Numbered from the stretch's first letter, positions 16,873-26,136 are shown. The stretch: 64,000 bases of DNA from Niallia endozanthoxylica (GCF_008710145.1 NZ_VYKL01000037.1:62001-126000), one strand, 5' to 3'. Numbers and translations: made by a program. Notes: generated by a model not told the origin, from the sequence alone.

Positions 16873-18339
16873 ATGGGAGTGACCATTAAAACTAAAACTT
16901 ATTGCAATTATATTAATGGAGGCTGGAAACCCTCGGTTACAGAGGAATTATACGCTAGTATAAATCCAGCAAATAAGGATGAAATCGTAGGATATGTTCA
17001 GAAATCATCAGAAAAAGAGTTGAATGAGGCTGTTGCTTCGGCTAAGGAGGCTCAAGTATCTTGGCGAAAGCTATCAGGTGCTGCTAGAGGGGAGTATCTT
17101 TATAAAGTAGCTGCCGTTATGGAAGAAAAAATAGAAGAGATTGCAGAAACAATGACGCGCGAAATGGGTAAAACACTGCCAGAGGCTAAAGGTGAAACGG
17201 CTCGCGGTATTGCCATTCTTCGTTATTATGCAGGAGAGGGGATGCGAAAAGTCGGGGATATCATTCCTTCTACAGATAATGAAGCTTTAATGTTTACAAC
17301 CCGTACTCCTTTAGGGGTGGTAGGGGTTATCACTCCTTGGAATTTCCCGGTGGCTATTCCTATTTGGAAAATGGCCCCAGCCCTTATTTATGGTAATACA
17401 GTTGTCTTGAAGCCTGCTATAGAAACAAGTGTAACCGCTATTAAGGTGGTTGAATGCTTTCATGAAGCGGGACTGCCTGCCGGGGTAATAAATGTAGTGA
17501 CAGGTTCTGGAAGTGTGATTGGCCAAGGACTTATTGATCATCCAGATATTAACGGGATTACTTTTACAGGATCAGACCAAATCGGGAAAAGAGTAGGACA
17601 AGGTGCCTTTTCACGAGGAGCAAAATATCAACTGGAGATGGGCGGTAAAAATCCGGTAATCGTCGCTTCCGATGCAGATCTTAATTTAGCTGTAGAGGCA
17701 ACTATTAGCGGAGGGCTCCGTTCTACGGGACAAAAATGTACGGCAACAAGTAGAGTAATTGTTGTCAGCGATGTGTATGAAGAGTTTAAACAAAGATTGC
17801 TGGCAAAAGTAAAAGAAATAAAAGTAGGAAATGGGTTGGAAAGTGAATCGTGGATGGGGCCTTGTGCAAGCGAGAGCCAGCTGAACACAGTTTTATCCTA
17901 TATTGAAAAGGGAGTTGCGGAGGGTGCATCACTTCTATACGGAGGGAAAAGATTAGTAGAAGATGGCCTTGAAAAAGGGTTCTATGTACAACCGACTGTA
18001 TTTGAAAATGTGAAGTCTGGTATGACCATTGCCCAAGAGGAAATTTTCGGACCTGTTTTAGCGTTAATTAAAGTTAATAGCTTAGAGGAAGCTGTAGAAG
18101 TGGCAAACGATGTTAAGTTTGGACTTAGTGCTTCAATTTTTACTAAAAACATAGGCAATATGCTTACGTTTATTCAAGATATGGATGCAGGTCTTGTTCG
18201 CATTAATGCAGAAAGCGCGGGAGTGGAGCTGCAGGCACCATTTGGCGGTATGAAGCAATCAAGTTCTCATTCAAGAGAGCAGGGGCAGGCAGCCATTGAG
18301 TTCTTTACATCAATTAAAACAGTGTTTGTTAAGCCTTAA
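16873..18339 (+). CDS. Aldehyde dehydrogenase, alpha-ketoglutarate semialdehyde dehydrogenase type (GucD/YcbD-like)
   Basis: This 488-residue NAD(P)+ aldehyde dehydrogenase has Asn157 (TPWNFPV), Lys180, Glu255 (LEMGGKN) and catalytic Cys289 (GQKCTATSR). The ending [16 protein letters not shown] closely resembles B. subtilis GucD/YcbD, which oxidises 2,5-dioxopentanoate to 2-oxoglutarate. That intermediate arises from hydroxyproline, glucarate and pentoses. Beside a BCCT importer and N-demethylation-type genes it would fit breakdown of a hydroxyproline betaine-like compound, which is inference. It is the first gene of the rightward series and has its own promoter and palindrome. Confidence 0.85.
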   Translation: MGVTIKTKTYCNYINGGWKPSVTEELYASINPANKDEIVGYVQKSSEKELNEAVASAKEAQVSWRKLSGAARGEYLYKVAAVMEEKIEEIAETMTREMGKTLPEAKGETARGIAILRYYAGEGMRKVGDIIPSTDNEALMFTTRTPLGVVGVITPWNFPVAIPIWKMAPALIYGNTVVLKPAIETSVTAIKVVECFHEAGLPAGVINVVTGSGSVIGQGLIDHPDINGITFTGSDQIGKRVGQGAFSRGAKYQLEMGGKNPVIVASDADLNLAVEATISGGLRSTGQKCTATSRVIVVSDVYEEFKQRLLAKVKEIKVGNGLESESWMGPCASESQLNTVLSYIEKGVAEGASLLYGGKRLVEDGLEKGFYVQPTVFENVKSGMTIAQEEIFGPVLALIKVNSLEEAVEVANDVKFGLSASIFTKNIGNMLTFIQDMDAGLVRINAESAGVELQAPFGGMKQSSSHSREQGQAAIEFFTSIKTVFVKP

Positions 18340-18355
18340 TTATGGTGAATACCTT

Positions 18356-18388
18356 GATATAAGTGGAATAGCATATTCTGCTTATATC
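18356..18388 (+). other. Intergenic hairpin
   Basis: GATATAAG (18356-18363) pairs with CTTATATC (18381-18388), with GAATA/TATTC inside. There is no T-run, so it may reduce rather than end transcription into the EamA gene. Confidence 0.4.
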
Positions 18389-18417
18389 ATCTGTTGCCCG
18401 AGGGGGAAGCTTGGCCA

Positions 18418-19353
18418 ATGTCCAAACTGATTTTAGGTAGTGTTTGCTTGATGGCTGCTTCAGGTATTTGGGGAGGAATGTATGTCATCAGCAAATATTT
18501 GTTAGAGTATGTATCGCCATTCGTTCTTTTATGGCTTCGCTTTTTGATTGCCTTCATCGTATTAGGTGCTTGTTTTAAGCTTCAGAATAAAGAACAGGTA
18601 CAGCGTAGTGATTGGCTGTTTATGGTTTGGCTTGGGTTTATCGGCTACCTTGTTTCAAATGGCAGCGGATTTATCGGTACGTATTTATCAACGGCACATA
18701 TGGGTTCATTAATTACCGCTTCATCGCCTACTTTTACACTTGTTTTAGCTTATTTGGTTCTTAAAGAAAAATTGACCTTCAAAAAAATTATATCGCTTAC
18801 AATTGCAACATGCGGGGTAGTTATTGCTGTTGGGATGGAAACAACGGAAGGCAGCCGCCAAATGCTTGGAAATTTGTTTCTAGTACTTGACGCTTTAGCT
18901 TGGGCATTATATTGCGTATATGTAAAGAAGATTACAGGGAAATATTCTACTTTAGCCATATCAACTTATGCGACAGGAGCTGCCCTCCTAGTGACAACAC
19001 CCGTGATGCTTATGGACTTAAGCATGGAAGATCTGTACAGCCTGAAAGAAATGTCAATTTGGCTGGGGATTCTTTATCTTGGAGTAGTTGCGACAGCTAT
19101 TGCTTTCTTTTTATGGAATAAAGGAATGGAATGGATGGAAGCTGGAATAGGTTCAATCTTTTACTTCCTTGTTCCGGTTATTGGAGGAATATTTAGCTGG
19201 TTCTATTTAGGAGAAGTTATTTCTAGTAGTTTCCTTGTTGGCGGGTTTCTTATTTTTATAGGAACCGTGATAGTCTTTCTAAAAAAACCACAAATATTAA
19301 CCAAAAACAAACTAGCTATGGAACAGAAGACTGAAGGAGTAATTGAAAAATAA
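18418..19353 (+). CDS. EamA/DMT-superfamily transporter
   Basis: This protein of about 311 residues has ten predicted membrane segments in two EamA repeats. The first begins LMAASGIWGGMYVISKYLLEYVSPF and the second GNLFLVLDALAWALYCVYVKKI. The C-terminal tail is hydrophilic. The ATG at 18418 follows GAGGGGG (18400-18406); an in-frame TTG at 18394 has no site. It is a different member from the one at 13904. Its place in the dehydrogenase/amidohydrolase series suggests export of a by-product or uptake of an intermediate. The direction and substrate cannot be read. Confidence 0.85.
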   Translation: MSKLILGSVCLMAASGIWGGMYVISKYLLEYVSPFVLLWLRFLIAFIVLGACFKLQNKEQVQRSDWLFMVWLGFIGYLVSNGSGFIGTYLSTAHMGSLITASSPTFTLVLAYLVLKEKLTFKKIISLTIATCGVVIAVGMETTEGSRQMLGNLFLVLDALAWALYCVYVKKITGKYSTLAISTYATGAALLVTTPVMLMDLSMEDLYSLKEMSIWLGILYLGVVATAIAFFLWNKGMEWMEAGIGSIFYFLVPVIGGIFSWFYLGEVISSSFLVGGFLIFIGTVIVFLKKPQILTKNKLAMEQKTEGVIEK

Positions 19354-19484
19354 GTCAGAAGTATTGTACTAACTACTTATCTATTACTTCTGCCTTGAAA
19401 TGTCAATTTTACGATCATGTTCATTATATGATTCCGATTGTTGCTATGCGTGTAGCTTTAATTCAAATTGGGGGAAACAAGAAA

Positions 19485-19640
19485 ATGTGGGTGATTACCG
19501 TATTTGCCGGCCAAAATGTTACCATGTATGAATTTGAAAGTGAGAATGAGGCGAGAGAAAGGATTCAATCCTTAGAGGGTTATACAGTGCTTTCAAATGT
19601 AGTCTATTATAATGAAAAACTTCAGCTTCAATTTAATTAA
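19485..19640 (+). CDS. Small hypothetical protein, 51 residues
   Basis: The ATG at 19485 follows GGGGG at about ten bases and opens a 51-residue reading frame beginning MWVITVFAGQNVTMYEF. The body is acidic with a central ENEARERIQSLEGY segment, which looks like an alpha-beta fold of the kind seen in small cytoplasmic proteins. I do not recognise the family. The upstream extension to 19395 has no ribosome site. It lies between the EamA gene and the amidohydrolase and is probably cotranscribed. Confidence 0.6.
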   Translation: MWVITVFAGQNVTMYEFESENEARERIQSLEGYTVLSNVVYYNEKLQLQFN

Positions 19641-19678
19641 AACTATACTTTCTAAATATCTAAAGAGGTGAGGGAAAA

Positions 19679-20806
19679 TTGGAAACAATTCTAAAGGAAA
19701 ATGAAGTACCTAAGAAAAATGTAAAAGGACTAATTGATTGCGATGTACATCCTTATTTGGATGATTTCAATGAACTTATCCCATATTTAGAAGAGGGTAT
19801 TCAAAGACATATGAATATTGGGAAGTTTGAAAAAAGCATGCTTGAAGATATGAATGCAGGTTCCTTTACATTCCCGAAAGCACGATATGCGAATCCTAAC
19901 CATGTCCTTCGTTTAGATGCAATCACACCTGAAGGCGGGGTTCCTGGATCAGATCCAGTTTTCGCTGTAAAGGATTTGTTAGATCGCCATAATCACACGT
20001 TTGGAATTTTAAATATCGGGCATGGTACGATGGCAGGCTACCATAATGTTGAAATTGCAGCCGGCTATACATCAGGTTCAAATGATTGGCTATATGATCG
20101 ATGGGTAGAGAGTGACCCACGATTTAAAATGACAATGTCTGTTACACCGCTTGCTCCCGATTTGGCTATTCAAGAGATTAGGAGAATTGGACATAAACCA
20201 GGCATTGCAGGAATCAATTTGCAGTGTATCAATATACCATTAGGAAAGCGCCATTTCTGGCCGCTTTATGAGGTAGCTCAAGAATATAATCTTCCAATCG
20301 TTTTGCATCCTGATTGCGAAGGAACGGCAGAATATGCCCCGCCTGGCGCAGTAGGACCTGCTTCCACATATGCAGAATGGCATACAACATTATCATTGAT
20401 TGCCCAGAGACAAATCATGAGTCTCGTCTGTGAAGGGGTATTTGAGAAGTTTCCAAATTTGAAATTCAATTTTATTGAATATGGATTTTCTTGGCTGCCA
20501 TCGGTTATGTGGAGATTGGATAAAAACTGGAAAGCGCTCCGAAGTGAAATTCCATGGGTTAAGGAATTGCCAAGTGAGTATATCAGAAGAAACGTTCGTT
20601 TAGGGACACAGCCAATAGAAGAATCCTTCCGTCCGAAAGATATTGTGGAGTTAATCAAAATGGTGAAAGCAGAAGATATGCTTTTATTTGCAAGCGACTA
20701 TCCTCATTGGGACGGCGATGAAAGTGACAAGGCATTCTTACATTTTCCAGATGACTTAAAAAACAAAATCTTTTACGAAAATGCTAAAAAGAGTTATAGA
20801 CTTTAA
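19679..20806 (+). CDS. Amidohydrolase-superfamily protein (PF04909 type)
   Basis: This 375-residue TIM-barrel hydrolase starts with TTG at 19679 behind GAGGTGAGGG. The metal-binding DVH motif is at residues 22-24 (IDCDVHPYLD), a second His lies in VLHPDCEG near 208, and the final catalytic Asp340 is in FASDYPHWD. The PF04909 group includes metal-dependent decarboxylases and hydrolases of cyclic and aromatic acids as well as amidases. The Rieske gene follows after 23 bp, so the two probably act together. The substrate is unknown. If the imported compound is a cyclic betaine, this enzyme could hydrolyse or decarboxylate an intermediate. Confidence 0.85.
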   Translation: METILKENEVPKKNVKGLIDCDVHPYLDDFNELIPYLEEGIQRHMNIGKFEKSMLEDMNAGSFTFPKARYANPNHVLRLDAITPEGGVPGSDPVFAVKDLLDRHNHTFGILNIGHGTMAGYHNVEIAAGYTSGSNDWLYDRWVESDPRFKMTMSVTPLAPDLAIQEIRRIGHKPGIAGINLQCINIPLGKRHFWPLYEVAQEYNLPIVLHPDCEGTAEYAPPGAVGPASTYAEWHTTLSLIAQRQIMSLVCEGVFEKFPNLKFNFIEYGFSWLPSVMWRLDKNWKALRSEIPWVKELPSEYIRRNVRLGTQPIEESFRPKDIVELIKMVKAEDMLLFASDYPHWDGDESDKAFLHFPDDLKNKIFYENAKKSYRL

Positions 20807-20829
20807 TGATTTGAAGGGAGGAAAACCTG

Positions 20830-21258
20830 ATGGAAACAATGCAAAGGAATCAACAATTAACTAGTGTAGTCGTTTGTTCGGCTGAGGAATTAAAACCAGG
20901 GCAGCGAAAATTAGTATCTGTAGACGGAGTCGAAATTGCTATGGTCAATGTTGATGGGCAATTATATGCTTTTCGAAATCGATGTCCCCATCAAGGTGTA
21001 GAGATGATTTATGGACCTGTTACTGGAGCCATGCTCCCATCTGACCCGGGAGAATTTAATTATGGTTTTGATAATCAAATTATTAGATGCCCATTACACG
21101 GTTGGGAATTTGATATGAAAACAGGAAAATCCTTGTTTAACCCTGAGAAAGTTTCTATTGGAAGTTACGAGGTTCAAGAAGTTGACGGTTCAATCGTATT
21201 AAAGCTAAAAAGAGTTCCATCAAAAATCAGCCTGAAAGATTTCCGTTGCATACATTAA
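20830..21258 (+). CDS. Rieske [2Fe-2S] protein, ferredoxin-like
   Basis: This 142-residue protein carries Rieske cluster motifs Cys52-x-His54 (RCPHQG) and Cys87-x2-His90 (CPLHGW). An insertion of about 25 residues between them holds a TGAMLPSDPGEFNYGF loop. There is no oxygenase catalytic domain, so it must pass electrons to a separate partner or serve a redox-sensing role. Small Rieske proteins with this insertion often lie next to PF04909 amidohydrolases; here the amidohydrolase is immediately upstream. GAAGGGAGG precedes the ATG. A hairpin overlaps its stop codon. Confidence 0.9.
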   Translation: METMQRNQQLTSVVVCSAEELKPGQRKLVSVDGVEIAMVNVDGQLYAFRNRCPHQGVEMIYGPVTGAMLPSDPGEFNYGFDNQIIRCPLHGWEFDMKTGKSLFNPEKVSIGSYEVQEVDGSIVLKLKRVPSKISLKDFRCIH

Positions 21259-21271
21259 TATTTCAGGCTGA
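21227..21271. other. Hairpin overlapping the end of the Rieske gene
   Basis: TCAGCCTGAAA (21227-21237) is exactly inverse to 21261-21271; the stop codon of the Rieske gene lies in the loop. On the plus strand no T-run follows. On the minus strand TTTTT follows, so it would better stop antisense transcription or protect the mRNA 3' side. Confidence 0.45.
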
Positions 21272-21335
21272 CTCCAATCAATATTTATTATAACACTATT
21301 AAATGAACAAATTCAAATCATAGGGAGGAAAAGAA

Positions 21336-22067
21336 ATGACAAATGCAGTGAAAAACTTAGTCACATTACTTAAAGCAGAGGAGATTGAGTACAGTTCGTT
21401 AGGAATTGATGCTGAAGTGCAAGAAATAGCCTTAGCTGTTAATCCATTGTCAAAAACAATGGGTGGTGGAATTTGCCGGATGAAGGAATGTAATTTCGAC
21501 TGGCAGCTTAAATACGATGAAATCATCTTTGTTCAATCAGGCAGCATGTACATTGGCCATAAGGGAAAGAAAATCGAAGCGGTTCAAGGTGATATCTTTT
21601 TTATGAAAGAAGGAGCTGTGATTACCTATGGCACTGATGACGAGGTTGAGTTTTTCTTCTCTACTTACCCTGTAGATTGGAAAGAGTCTAAAAAGGATGT
21701 GATTTATAAGGAGACCGGCGAAGATTTAGTCACTCTAATTAAGGGGTCTCAAATTGAATATAATCCATTAGGCATTGAGGGGGAGATTCAAGAAATAGCT
21801 CCCGTTATTAATAAGCTTTCTATGAATATGGGCGGCGGAATCTGCCGGATGAAAGAATGTCATTTCGATTGGCAGATTAAATATGATGAAATGATTTATG
21901 TCTCTAAAGGTAGTATGTACATTACACATGATGGAAAAAAGATAGAGGCCAAGCAAGGAGATATCTACTTTATGAAAGACGGCGCAGAAATCACTTATGG
22001 AACAGATGAAGAAGTAGAATTCTATTTTACTCTGTATCCTGTGAATTGGCGTGAGTTGAAGAACTAG
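21336..22067 (+). CDS. Tandem-duplicated cupin protein (EutQ-like)
   Basis: This 243-residue protein is made of two copies of one cupin unit, about residues 5-117 and 124-240. Each copy has GGGICRMKEC, FDW-(I/L)KYDE, GSMYI-H-GKKIEA and QGDI-FMK segments followed by ITYGTD-EVEF and YPV-W. The pattern resembles EutQ-type acetate/ethanolamine cupins. The strong identity between halves suggests a fairly recent internal duplication. Cupins bind metal or small acids; a role as sugar/amine-acid isomerase, dioxygenase or binding protein is open. It sits between the Rieske and ETF genes, preceded by AGGGAGG. Confidence 0.8.
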   Translation: MTNAVKNLVTLLKAEEIEYSSLGIDAEVQEIALAVNPLSKTMGGGICRMKECNFDWQLKYDEIIFVQSGSMYIGHKGKKIEAVQGDIFFMKEGAVITYGTDDEVEFFFSTYPVDWKESKKDVIYKETGEDLVTLIKGSQIEYNPLGIEGEIQEIAPVINKLSMNMGGGICRMKECHFDWQIKYDEMIYVSKGSMYITHDGKKIEAKQGDIYFMKDGAEITYGTDEEVEFYFTLYPVNWRELKN

Positions 22068-22102
22068 CTTCCAAGATTACTAGGGACTGTCTCAAAAGCA
22101 AA

Positions 22103-22190
22103 GGTGTCAGGCATCACAATACAGTATCTAATATCGCTTTGCGTAAAGTCGCACTGAATATAGATAAATGGTGGATGCCTGATTCCTGAT
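22103..22190. repeat. REP-like imperfect palindrome with GTGTCAGGCA core
   Basis: GGTGTCAGGCATCA (22103-22116) is answered by GTGGATGCCTGA near 22172-22184, giving a long hairpin in the 180-bp gap before etfA. The GGTGTCAGGCACC core recurs at 33009 and 53745. Confidence 0.5.
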
Positions 22191-22247
22191 TCCTTCTGGG
22201 ACTACTCCAAGATTACTACTCTTTAATTGAGTGAGGTGAAAGCTGTA

Positions 22248-23264
22248 ATGGAAACAAATATCATTTGTTATCTTCCTTTGAAAAATGGGGCAACCTTCAC
22301 GGAAGAAACATGGGGATTAATCGAACAAGCAAACATTATTGCCACAGAAAATGACAGAAAAATAGCTGTTGTTGTCCATTCCGGATTGTCCACTGATGAC
22401 TTAAGACAATTACCTTTTGATGAAATTTATCATGCCCATTTAGAAATAGAACATTGGAAAGTGACTGATTACCACTTCCAAGTTTTTCGCAAGTTGCTAG
22501 CAAGTTTTAATCATCAAAAGGAAATTTACTTATTTTCCTCCCATCCGCTATACCAAGATCTTGCTGTACGTGCAGCCATGCAATCAAACATGCCCATTAT
22601 AACGAACGTTATGGAAATTATGATTGAACATAAATCCTCATCATTGCTTGCAAAACGTGAAATTTATAATGAAAAGGCTCATGAATTTACTGCTTTTTCA
22701 GAAGCTAGACAGCAATTTTTAACCTTTGAAAGATCGATTCTGTACGGAAAACAACAATCTGGCAAACCCAGCTTCGTACAGGAGATTGAAATAGATTTAG
22801 TCAATAGCCCTATTAGGTTTCTTTCCGAATCTCAAGTCGATTGGAAAGAGTTAAAAATAACGGAAGCAAAAGCAGTAATAGGAATTGGAAGAGGTGTGCA
22901 CGGTAGAGAAGCCTTCGACTCTATCTTGCAATTGGCAGAAGTTTTGAATGCACCAATTGGAGGCAGCAAAGTAGCCGATGAGTTGGGTCTGATTCCAAGA
23001 GAGAAACGAATCGGGGCCAGTGGTACAACGATTGAGGCTGATATTTATGTAGCTATAGGAATTTCTGGTTCTTCACAGCATTTGGAAGGGATTAAAGGAG
23101 TAAAGCATGTCATTGCTATTAACAATGATCCATCCGCTGCTATCTTCCAGCGCTGTGACATTGGCATCATCGGTGATTACCAGGAGGTTTTACCAGAACT
23201 CGTGCAATCTCTTCAAGTAGAAAGGCAGAGTGAGGAAAATGTTGAATATTTGCATATTGGTTAA
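22248..23264 (+). CDS. etfA: Electron transfer flavoprotein, alpha subunit
   Basis: This protein of about 338 residues has a divergent N-terminal half and a clear EtfA C-terminal FAD domain. The latter shows GRGVHGREAF, LAEVLNAPIGGSKVADELG, KRIGASG, YVAIGISGSSQH and NNDPSAAIFQRCDIGIIGD. EtfA binds FAD and with EtfB takes electrons from flavoprotein dehydrogenases. The ATG at 22248 follows GAGGTGA. Its end overlaps etfB. The neighbours are a Fe-S membrane protein and an OYE-type flavoprotein, the same set as in dimethylglycine and related N-demethylation loci. Confidence 0.92.
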   Translation: METNIICYLPLKNGATFTEETWGLIEQANIIATENDRKIAVVVHSGLSTDDLRQLPFDEIYHAHLEIEHWKVTDYHFQVFRKLLASFNHQKEIYLFSSHPLYQDLAVRAAMQSNMPIITNVMEIMIEHKSSSLLAKREIYNEKAHEFTAFSEARQQFLTFERSILYGKQQSGKPSFVQEIEIDLVNSPIRFLSESQVDWKELKITEAKAVIGIGRGVHGREAFDSILQLAEVLNAPIGGSKVADELGLIPREKRIGASGTTIEADIYVAIGISGSSQHLEGIKGVKHVIAINNDPSAAIFQRCDIGIIGDYQEVLPELVQSLQVERQSEENVEYLHIG

Positions 23265-24087
23265 GCCGGTGATAGATTCAGCATCTATTAAATGGGATTA
23301 CTTTAATCAAAAGTTTTCGTATATAAGTAATACCTTTAATGCCGCTGACCTTCAGGCTTTGCAGTGGGCTTGCGACTATAAAGAAAAAAAGGGTGCGAAT
23401 ATTACGGTTATCATGGCAGCCGATACGAACATGGATATCGATAGTAACCGATTGTTAAAATACGGTATGGATCAATGTATAGTCATCCAGCAGCCGAACT
23501 TAAAAAAATGGCGAAACGAAACGGCAAACATACTGGCAAATGAACTGAAAAAACATCCCTTTGATGTAATCTTAAGCGGTTCCTCCAGCGAAGATGAAAA
23601 TTTAGGAATGACGCCAACAATGGTGGCTGAACTATTACACATTCCATCCTTAACACACATTCAGGAAATAGATATTGAGCATGAAAGAATCTGGAAGGTA
23701 AAGCGCAGCGAAGGAAGAGGAATTGTTCAGACCTATGAAGTTCAATTACCTATTTTGATTGGCGTCATCAACTCATTAGGGAGAAAACGCTATATCCCGC
23801 GTTATTTACGTTCATCCAAAGTGCAAGGAAAAATGGAGATTCATAATTTGAAAGAGCCGATTGGAAATTCGAGCGTGAAAATATTAGAGGTATCTGAACC
23901 TAAGCCCAATATTCGTTATTTTGACATACCAGATGATAGCTTATCAACAGAGCAGAGACTGCTAAAAATTATGGGACTGTCTAAAGAGGAAAATGAACAG
24001 TTAGGAGAAAAGGTAACTCCAGAGGTCAATGAAAGGAATATTCATTTCCTATCACAAAAAATACAGAAATGGCTAAAGGAGGGATAG
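23239..24087 (+). CDS. etfB: Electron transfer flavoprotein, beta subunit
   Basis: This protein of about 282 residues begins MLNICILVKPV and contains the EtfB features NAADLQALQWACDYKEKKG, MAADTNMDID and LSGSSSEDENLGMTPTMVAELL. Its reading frame overlaps the last 26 bases of etfA, indicating coupled translation; an in-frame GTG at 23230 is an alternative start. Together the two subunits would shuttle electrons from the flavoprotein at 26137 to the membrane protein at 24091. The C-terminal third is longer and less conserved than in fatty-acid ETFs, typical of specialised pathway ETFs. Confidence 0.9.
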   Translation: MLNICILVKPVIDSASIKWDYFNQKFSYISNTFNAADLQALQWACDYKEKKGANITVIMAADTNMDIDSNRLLKYGMDQCIVIQQPNLKKWRNETANILANELKKHPFDVILSGSSSEDENLGMTPTMVAELLHIPSLTHIQEIDIEHERIWKVKRSEGRGIVQTYEVQLPILIGVINSLGRKRYIPRYLRSSKVQGKMEIHNLKEPIGNSSVKILEVSEPKPNIRYFDIPDDSLSTEQRLLKIMGLSKEENEQLGEKVTPEVNERNIHFLSQKIQKWLKEG

Positions 24088-24090
24088 ATA

Positions 24091-25371
24091 ATGCAGACAG
24101 TGCAACGGGATACCTTTTGGATGATTTCTTTTGATTACAAAATTGCGATGTACGTATTCGGTGCCATTGCGATAGCTATCTTTGTTTATGGTTTTTATCG
24201 ACGATTTCGCTTATGGAGAAAAGGAGTCAAAGAAAAGGTAAGCTGGAATGATGTAAAAACGAATTTTCAGTTTTTCTATAAAACAGCAGTTGAGCAAAAG
24301 AAGATAAAAAGGGATCGATTGTTTGGGTTTATGCATCGTTTTACAAGCTACGGCTTTGTAATATTGTTCATCGGCACGGTGTTGGTCGTAGTCGATTATG
24401 ACTTTAAAATTCCATTGCTTCAGGGGAACTTTTACCTTATATATGAGCTGGTTTTAGATGTATTTGGTGTTTTGTTCCTAATCGGTTTATTGCTGGCTAT
24501 GGTGGTTCGAGCACGAAAGTCACGTTCAAGATTAAGAAATAGAATAGCTGACCAAGCCTTTCTTTTATTATTATTTCTCATAGGAATTGGCGGCTATATA
24601 ATAGAAGGAATTCGGTTATCTGAGACACAAATCAGTCACGCGGTGTGGTCACCTGTTGGCTATGGTCTTGCGGGCTTATTTCAAGGGAATCCGCTCTTTG
24701 GTGCGGAAGCCTATCCTATTTGGTGGTTAAGCCATGCTCTTTTAGCATTTATGCTTATTGCGATTATTCCCTATACTAAATTGTTTCATTTTCTGACAGC
24801 TCCTATCAATATCCTTTTCCAGCCTGTCAAGCGTACAGGAAAAGTTGGGACTCCTTATAACTTAGAGGAAATGACAGAAGAAGAACGATATGAATCGATG
24901 AGAATACAAGGAGTTAATAAAGTAACGGATTTTACTGGCTGGCAGCTCCTTAGTACCGATGCGTGTACAGAATGTGGCCGCTGTGATAGCCAATGTCCAG
25001 CTCATAACAGCGGAAAGCCATTAGCTCCTCGTTCAATTGTAATGAAAATCAGGGACAATATGCACGAAAATCAAGAAATAAGTTCTTTTATTTCTCCGGA
25101 AGAACTTCAATCCTGCACAACCTGTGGAGCCTGCGTAGAAGCCTGCCCAGTATCCATCAATCACATTGATTTAATCTTATCGATGCGCAGAGGTCTTATT
25201 CAAAATCAAGTGATGGAGGAAGAAGCAGAAAAAACCTTAGTGAAACTGGAAGAACAACATAATATTTTTGGAAAACCGTGGTCTGACCGAGAGGACTGGA
25301 GCAAAGGACTTAATGTTCCAGTGTTGGAGAGTAAAAAGAAAAAGACAGAGAAAAAGAAAGAGGGGGCTTAA
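24091..25371 (+). CDS. Membrane [4Fe-4S] electron-transfer protein (DgcB N-half / HdrC-NarI type)
   Basis: This 426-residue protein has an N-terminal membrane part with about five segments resembling the nitrate reductase gamma subunit. Two [4Fe-4S] motifs follow, CTECGRCDSQCPAH and CTTCGACVEACPVS, each Cx2Cx2Cx3CP. The C-terminus is a highly charged Lys/Glu tail. It would accept electrons from ETF and pass them to quinone. In Pseudomonas DgcB these domains are joined to CCG domains; here the CCG part is a separate gene starting at 25371, on the last base of this stop codon. AAAGGAGGG precedes the ATG. Confidence 0.88.
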   Translation: MQTVQRDTFWMISFDYKIAMYVFGAIAIAIFVYGFYRRFRLWRKGVKEKVSWNDVKTNFQFFYKTAVEQKKIKRDRLFGFMHRFTSYGFVILFIGTVLVVVDYDFKIPLLQGNFYLIYELVLDVFGVLFLIGLLLAMVVRARKSRSRLRNRIADQAFLLLLFLIGIGGYIIEGIRLSETQISHAVWSPVGYGLAGLFQGNPLFGAEAYPIWWLSHALLAFMLIAIIPYTKLFHFLTAPINILFQPVKRTGKVGTPYNLEEMTEEERYESMRIQGVNKVTDFTGWQLLSTDACTECGRCDSQCPAHNSGKPLAPRSIVMKIRDNMHENQEISSFISPEELQSCTTCGACVEACPVSINHIDLILSMRRGLIQNQVMEEEAEKTLVKLEEQHNIFGKPWSDREDWSKGLNVPVLESKKKKTEKKKEGA

Positions 25372-26117
25372 TGATGGAGGTTTTATTTTGGGTAGGATGT
25401 GCTGCAGCTTATGATTTAAGACTTCAAGCGATAGCTCGTGCGTTTTCAGATATTATGAATAAAGCGAATGTTGATTATGCAATCTTGGGTACAAAAGAAA
25501 GATGTACAGGAGATGTTGCCCGTCGAATGGGGGATGAAAATCTATTCCAGGAATTGGCTCAGCATAATATTAAAACACTCAATGAACATGAAGTGAAATC
25601 CATTGTCACCACTTGTCCACACTGTTTTAATATGTTCAAAAATGAATATCCTGTTCTTGGCGGTAATTATGAGGTCACACATTATACCACATTTATTTAT
25701 AATCTTATACGCGACGGACGGTTGAAAATACCGGAAAAACAGGAAAGAGAAATTGTTACGTATCATGATCCTTGCTACTTAGGACGTCAAAACGGAATCT
25801 TTGAAGCACCAAGGGATATTTTGGAAATGCTTGGATACCAAATTGTTGAAATGGAACGAAGCAAAGAAACGTCTTTCTGCTGTGGTGCCGGTGGAGGCGC
25901 CATGTTTGAAACGACTCAACGTGGAGAAAAGATTAACTCTATTCGCGGGGAAGAGGCTGTCAAAACTGGAGCCTGCACGACAATGACTGCGTGTCCTTTT
26001 TGCCTCGTGATGATGGAAGAAGCGATAGGATCGCTAAACCAGACAAGTGGTTCTAATGTAGCCACAAGGGATATTGCTGAAGTGGTTAACTCGTTAGTAG
26101 AAAGTGGAAGCAAATGA
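25371..26117 (+). CDS. CCG-domain Fe-S protein (heterodisulfide reductase B / DgcB C-half type)
   Basis: This 248-residue protein has two CCG (cysteine-rich) modules. The first shows WVGCAAAYD and TTCPHCFNMFKNEYP; the second shows HDPCYLGRQNG, SFCCGAGGGAM and ACPFCLVMM. Such modules bind a non-cubane [4Fe-4S] cluster in HdrB, GlpC and LutA-type proteins. It starts on the last base of the preceding gene's stop, so the two subunits should be made together and jointly replace a single DgcB-like chain. GGGGG stands just upstream; a second ATG at 25374 is equally possible. Confidence 0.88.
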   Translation: MMEVLFWVGCAAAYDLRLQAIARAFSDIMNKANVDYAILGTKERCTGDVARRMGDENLFQELAQHNIKTLNEHEVKSIVTTCPHCFNMFKNEYPVLGGNYEVTHYTTFIYNLIRDGRLKIPEKQEREIVTYHDPCYLGRQNGIFEAPRDILEMLGYQIVEMERSKETSFCCGAGGGAMFETTQRGEKINSIRGEEAVKTGACTTMTACPFCLVMMEEAIGSLNQTSGSNVATRDIAEVVNSLVESGSK

Positions 26118-26136
26118 TGAAAAGGAGGGATAGAAC

